The position numbers and the translations under genes are program-made. A stretch of 64,000 nt of DNA from Bermanella sp044597725 (lineage in GTDB: Bacteria; Pseudomonadota; Gammaproteobacteria; Pseudomonadales; Oceanobacteraceae). Shown one piece after another: positions 61,444-64,000 of this stretch. The stretch is taken from positions 1,860,001-1,924,000 of the forward strand of contig NZ_CP139003.1 of assembly GCF_044597725.1 (NCBI RefSeq), given 5' to 3'. Numbering within the stretch: position 1 is the stretch's first letter; the number at the start of each line of letters is the position of its first letter. The notes beneath the pieces were generated by a model, which was given only the letters and a program-made list of their open reading frames with translations, ran no database searches and was not told the origin of the DNA.

Positions 61444-62625
61444 GCGCAGCGCCGAGATTCCGATAGCTGGCAGGCGTTCTCGTTTGAGAAACTGCGCACA
61501 TTTGATAATGCTTTAACCACCCGTGGCTTTACTGGCCATGAAATGCTAGATGAAGTGGGGCTCATTCATATGAATGGCCGCATCTACGACGCGCGATTAG
61601 GGCGCTTTGTACAAGCCGACCCCAATATCGATGGCGCTACTCAAATTCAGGGTTATGCACGTTATAGCTATGTGAAGAACAACCCGCTAAACGCAACAGA
61701 TCCGTCAGGGTTCTTCATTAAATCCCTGCTAAAAGATTTAGCAAGCGAACCGATACTAAACAGTATTATTCAAGTGGCAGGGTGTTATGCTGCTGGGCCT
61801 GTAGGTTGTATCGCCTTCTCAGGGATATACTCGGGTATGCAGTCGTATGCTGTGACAGGGGATTTTGGTGTTTCTCTCAAAGCAGGTATGCTGGCGGTAG
61901 GTTCATCGGGAGTTGCTTATGGTATCGGCCAAGCAAACCTAAGCTTAACGCAAGCCGCGTTGACTCACGGTGCGACACAAGGCTTTTTCTCGGTTATGCA
62001 GGGGGGTAAATTTGGACATGGCTTTGCCTCAGCGTTTGTATCAAAAATCGCTAATGTGAACCAGATTCAAGGGGATTATAAATTAACACGTGTCATAACC
62101 GCTTCTATTATTGGTGGTACGATGTCTCATGCTACCGGCGGTAAGTTTGTGAATGGTGCGGTGACAGCGGCGTATGTGCAGTTGTTGAATGGCGAGGCGC
62201 CTAAACGTAAACCTAAAAACTTTGGTGAAGAATATAGGGGAAAGAAAACGTTTCTTGTTTCTGAAGAGTGGTATATGGAAACGCGTCCGGAAGTGATCGA
62301 TATTGAGGAGATTATTTCACTTCCAGTTCTGGGTGGTAATTTGAAAAAATTTGATATCCCTATTTACATGGCAGAGATTAGTTTATTAAAGATTAAGACT
62401 ATGGACTTTAGAATTATGGGGCTAAAATTAATTGAGTATTATGACCCTGTAAGAATTCCTTTAGAAGGCTCCGTATATGATTTGCCTCCTCCAATGGCTA
62501 CTGGGCGAACTTATAATGATGATTATACAATAGGGAAAGTTCCAATTCTTGGTACGAATAAGACGAGTCTTGGTGTAGGTTATGAATTTAAGCCGACAGG
62601 TGAAGAGGTTATTTGGGGGGATTAG
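61444..62625 (+). pseudogene. 5'-truncated Rhs protein tip (core end plus toxin-like C-terminus)
   Basis: The open frame begins right after a TGA (61441) and lacks the Rhs core and any upstream start; the first ATG is at 61543. From near the start it reads as the last part of the Rhs core: AQRRDSDSW, then RGFTGHEMLDEVGLIHMNG, RIYDARLGRFVQADP and DPSGFF (residue ~86). That is the boundary after which toxin tips diverge. The C-terminal ~300 residues have a hydrophobic region (~95-240) and an unrecognised tail from ~250 that is AT-rich. It may be an orphan tip donated by recombination, or a relic. A membrane protein gene follows, as for toxin-immunity pairs. Confidence 0.8.
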
Positions 62626-62628
62626 TAG

Positions 62629-63087
62629 ATGAAAAAAAATGTAGTATTTTTTGTATTAGGATGTGTATTTGTTGTCTTAATAGTCTTTATTGCATGGAAG
62701 GTAGCAGATGAGGCTATGAATAATGTTTCTTTTGAGATAGGTAATCAGTATCTTCAAGAGAAGGGTTTGGATCGATTTGAGGTTGGCACCGAGAGTTGGG
62801 AATATTACATTATTCATATTCATTCGAAGGCAGAAATAGCTTGGGATCAAGCTCATTTTCGTGTTGAGGTGATATCTAGTATATTGGTCCTTTTGATCTG
62901 TATACTTCTTGTTTTGTTTAAAAAAGTGGAATCTTATGCTCATGTGTGCTCACTTGGATTGCCAGCGTTATTCGTATACTCAGTAAACTTAGTAAGTATT
63001 GTAATTATATTGCCTTATATTTTTTGCCTTGTTGCTATTTTTACAATGAATTTATTTGATACTAAATCTCATGACGAATTAGAATAA
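62629..63087 (+). CDS. Small membrane protein, putative immunity partner of the Rhs tip
   Basis: 152 residues, with an N-terminal helix (KNVVFFVLGCVFVVLIVFIA, residues ~3-22) and two or three further helices (~84-103, ~112-130, ~131-145). The stretch between has a polar outside-like segment. It starts 3 bp after the Rhs-tip stop and is as AT-rich as the tip. No family recognised. Its position is that of Rhs immunity genes. Confidence 0.6.
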   Translation: MKKNVVFFVLGCVFVVLIVFIAWKVADEAMNNVSFEIGNQYLQEKGLDRFEVGTESWEYYIIHIHSKAEIAWDQAHFRVEVISSILVLLICILLVLFKKVESYAHVCSLGLPALFVYSVNLVSIVIILPYIFCLVAIFTMNLFDTKSHDELE

Positions 63088-63143
63088 GTTCTGAATTGTT
63101 GTAAAGTGCTAATGTAGTGGTAAAGTTAATTTGTCCACAAGTT

Positions 63144-63175
63144 AAGAGGAAGATGATGGTGTCTGCCTCTTTTTT
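63144..63175 (+). terminator. Terminator of the Rhs-tip unit
   Basis: AAGAGGAAGA (63144-63153) pairs with TCTGCCTCTT (63162-63171) with one mismatch, followed by TTTTTT (63170-63175). The remaining 63176-63447 holds no gene or clear signal. Confidence 0.8.
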
Positions 63176-63447
63176 GTCATGGCGCGCTCAAGAAAATTTC
63201 AGATATGTTTGCAGTCTTGAAATGTCGCGCTTATTCTTGGTTCGGTTGGCTGAGCTAGGCCAAATATACAAGTGTAACTCCCTCGAAAGTTAAAGGTAGT
63301 CAAAAATAGAGGTTAGTTTAACGTAGTCTTTTCACCCCATTGTCCCGCTCTATACACACACCGTCACGAAATCCTGTCTACTCATAAACTGCCCCAAGTG
63401 GGATAATCCCGGTTCTCGGTTTTTTTAGTACCCTTTATTGGTGGTTT

Positions 63448-63669
63448 ATGATTCCTGCTAAATTTCAACGCTTTGTATTCGCTTTCTTTATGGCATTGAT
63501 TATGTCCGGGATTATGTCGTTGGTGATTAGTCTGTTTAATATTGGGTTGGTGAGCAATATTTTGGCACTATGGGTTAAGGCATGGAGTTTTGCCTTTGTG
63601 GTGGCGTTTCCTACGGTTGTTATGGTGGCTCCGGTTGTACATAAACTAACCGCAAAGCTAACAAAATAG
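63448..63669 (+). CDS. DUF2798 domain-containing small membrane protein
   Basis: 73 residues with two membrane helices (about 9-30 and 38-62). It fits the DUF2798 pattern: the first helix contains FAFFMALIMSGIMSLVIS, and the second WVKAWSFAFVVAFPTVVMV, then a short basic tail. Function unknown. A hairpin and T-rich tract overlap its stop, so it is likely monocistronic. Confidence 0.85.
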   Translation: MIPAKFQRFVFAFFMALIMSGIMSLVISLFNIGLVSNILALWVKAWSFAFVVAFPTVVMVAPVVHKLTAKLTK

Positions 63670-63699
63670 GGGGTTGCGCCCCTATTTGGGTTTCTTTAT
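63664..63699 (+). terminator. Terminator of the DUF2798 gene
   Basis: Nine-bp stem AAATAGGGG/CCCCTATTT (63664-63672 with 63679-63687), then GGGTTTCTTTAT. It overlaps the stop codon. Confidence 0.75.
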
Positions 63700-63845
63700 A
63701 TATTTACTTGACTTGCCCAGGATGTACCTATATTCTTCACTTCAAGCTAGAAAGAAAGTCTTAATATTTACAATCTCCATTTCGTCGTTTTATTCGTAAT
63801 ACACGTCCTGAGGTTTCTAAGTTTAGTCTGTTCTCCGGCTATTCA

Positions 63846-63882
63846 TGCTCCTTGAATGTTTCAAAGAGCACGCATATTTTTT
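63846..63882 (+). promoter_or_regulatory. Hairpin plus T6 in the cold-shock leader
   Basis: TGCTCCTTGA pairs with TCAAAGAGCA (one wobble) across a 5-nt loop, then CGCATA and TTTTTT (63877-63882). It lies just before the AGGA (63886-63889) of the cold-shock gene. It could be an intrinsic terminator/attenuator or an RNA thermosensor-like element in the leader. Confidence 0.6.
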
Positions 63883-63896
63883 ATCAGGATATTATT

Positions 63897-64000
63897 ATGT
63901 CTAACACTGTAAACGGCACTGTAAAATGGTTTAACGAAGCGAAAGGTTTCGGTTTCATCGAGCAAGAGTCTGGTCCAGACGTTTTCGCTCACTTCAGCGC
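63897..64000 (+). CDS. Cold-shock protein, CspA family (partial)
   Basis: First ~34 residues of a CspA-type protein, cut by the right edge: NGTVKWFNEAKGFGFIEQE shows the RNP1 motif (KGFGFI), then a segment with DVFAHFSA (RNP2 begins). A single ~67-residue cold-shock domain would be expected. Binds single-stranded RNA/DNA as an RNA chaperone. The start ATG follows AGGA by 7 nt. The 210-bp leader after the DUF2798 terminator is long, as in many csp genes. Confidence 0.93.
   Translation, partial: MSNTVNGTVKWFNEAKGFGFIEQESGPDVFAHFS

Noticed and set aside
1..64000. rRNA or tRNA genes, insertion sequences, prophage
   Set aside because: Reading the gene-free gaps and the protein set showed no cloverleaf ends, rRNA segments, transposases, integrases or phage proteins; a tRNA scan would be needed to be certain.

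Overview
The window looks like the chromosome of a marine gammaproteobacterium, probably of the Oceanospirillales/Cellvibrionales/Pseudomonadales side. The evidence is the gene set: the large NAD-glutamate dehydrogenase, fused RlmK/RlmL, Rmf, class 2 PyrD with a TTG start, a DUF2835 protein, a YbaL-type antiporter, LpxH, and a MoxR-DUF58-DUF4381-VWA operon. No rRNA, tRNA, CRISPR array or insertion sequence was recognised. The species cannot be named from the sequence alone.

Layout. 1-2.9 kb: leftward MoxR/DUF58/DUF4381/VWA operon, cut by the left edge. 3-14.6 kb: housekeeping genes (gdhB, DUF2835, pyrD, rmf, rlmKL), amt behind a good sigma-54 promoter, and a choline/betaine-binding protein gene broken by one in-frame TAA. 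14.7-19.7 kb: an accessory island of a 994-residue HET-C toxin-like protein, a small lipoprotein and a small membrane protein. It is bracketed by two copies of a ~300-bp composite repeat in mirror orientation. 19.8-25.8 kb: Yip1 protein, a molybdenum hydroxylase operon (iorA/iorB-like, xdhC, mocA-like) and a solute-binding protein. 25.9-28.1 kb: short asparaginase-like protein, free-methionine sulfoxide reductase, DUF5610 protein. 28.1-35 kb: a LysR regulator divergent from an acyl-CoA dehydrogenase/SDR/APH-kinase/phosphatase/SDR operon that resembles the 4-hydroxyacid (lva-type) pathway, then an SMP-30-like protein.

35-43.3 kb: a leftward guanidine-use operon (ABC transporter, two DUF1989 proteins, a urea-carboxylase-family enzyme). 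It has a guanidine-I (ykkC) riboswitch in the leader, a near-consensus sigma-54 promoter and upstream NtrC-like sites, so it appears to be gated by both nitrogen status and the substrate. No allophanate hydrolase gene is present beside it. Upstream lies an untracked 30-residue membrane peptide gene with its own extended -10 promoter. 43.4-44.6 kb: EamA exporter and a 4-OT tautomerase. 44.6-52.1 kb: five-gene phosphorelay/c-di-GMP cluster. 52.3-55.3 kb: BCCT transporter, lpxH, ppiB. 55.4-61.4 kb: glnS, cysS, ybaL-like, PAS-GGDEF cyclase. 61.4-63.1 kb: 5'-truncated Rhs tip with a putative membrane immunity protein. 63.4-64 kb: DUF2798 protein and the start of a cold-shock gene with a structured leader.

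The best places to look for something new are the mirror-repeat HET-C island, the orphan Rhs tip, and the doubly regulated guanidine operon with its neighbouring micro-gene.
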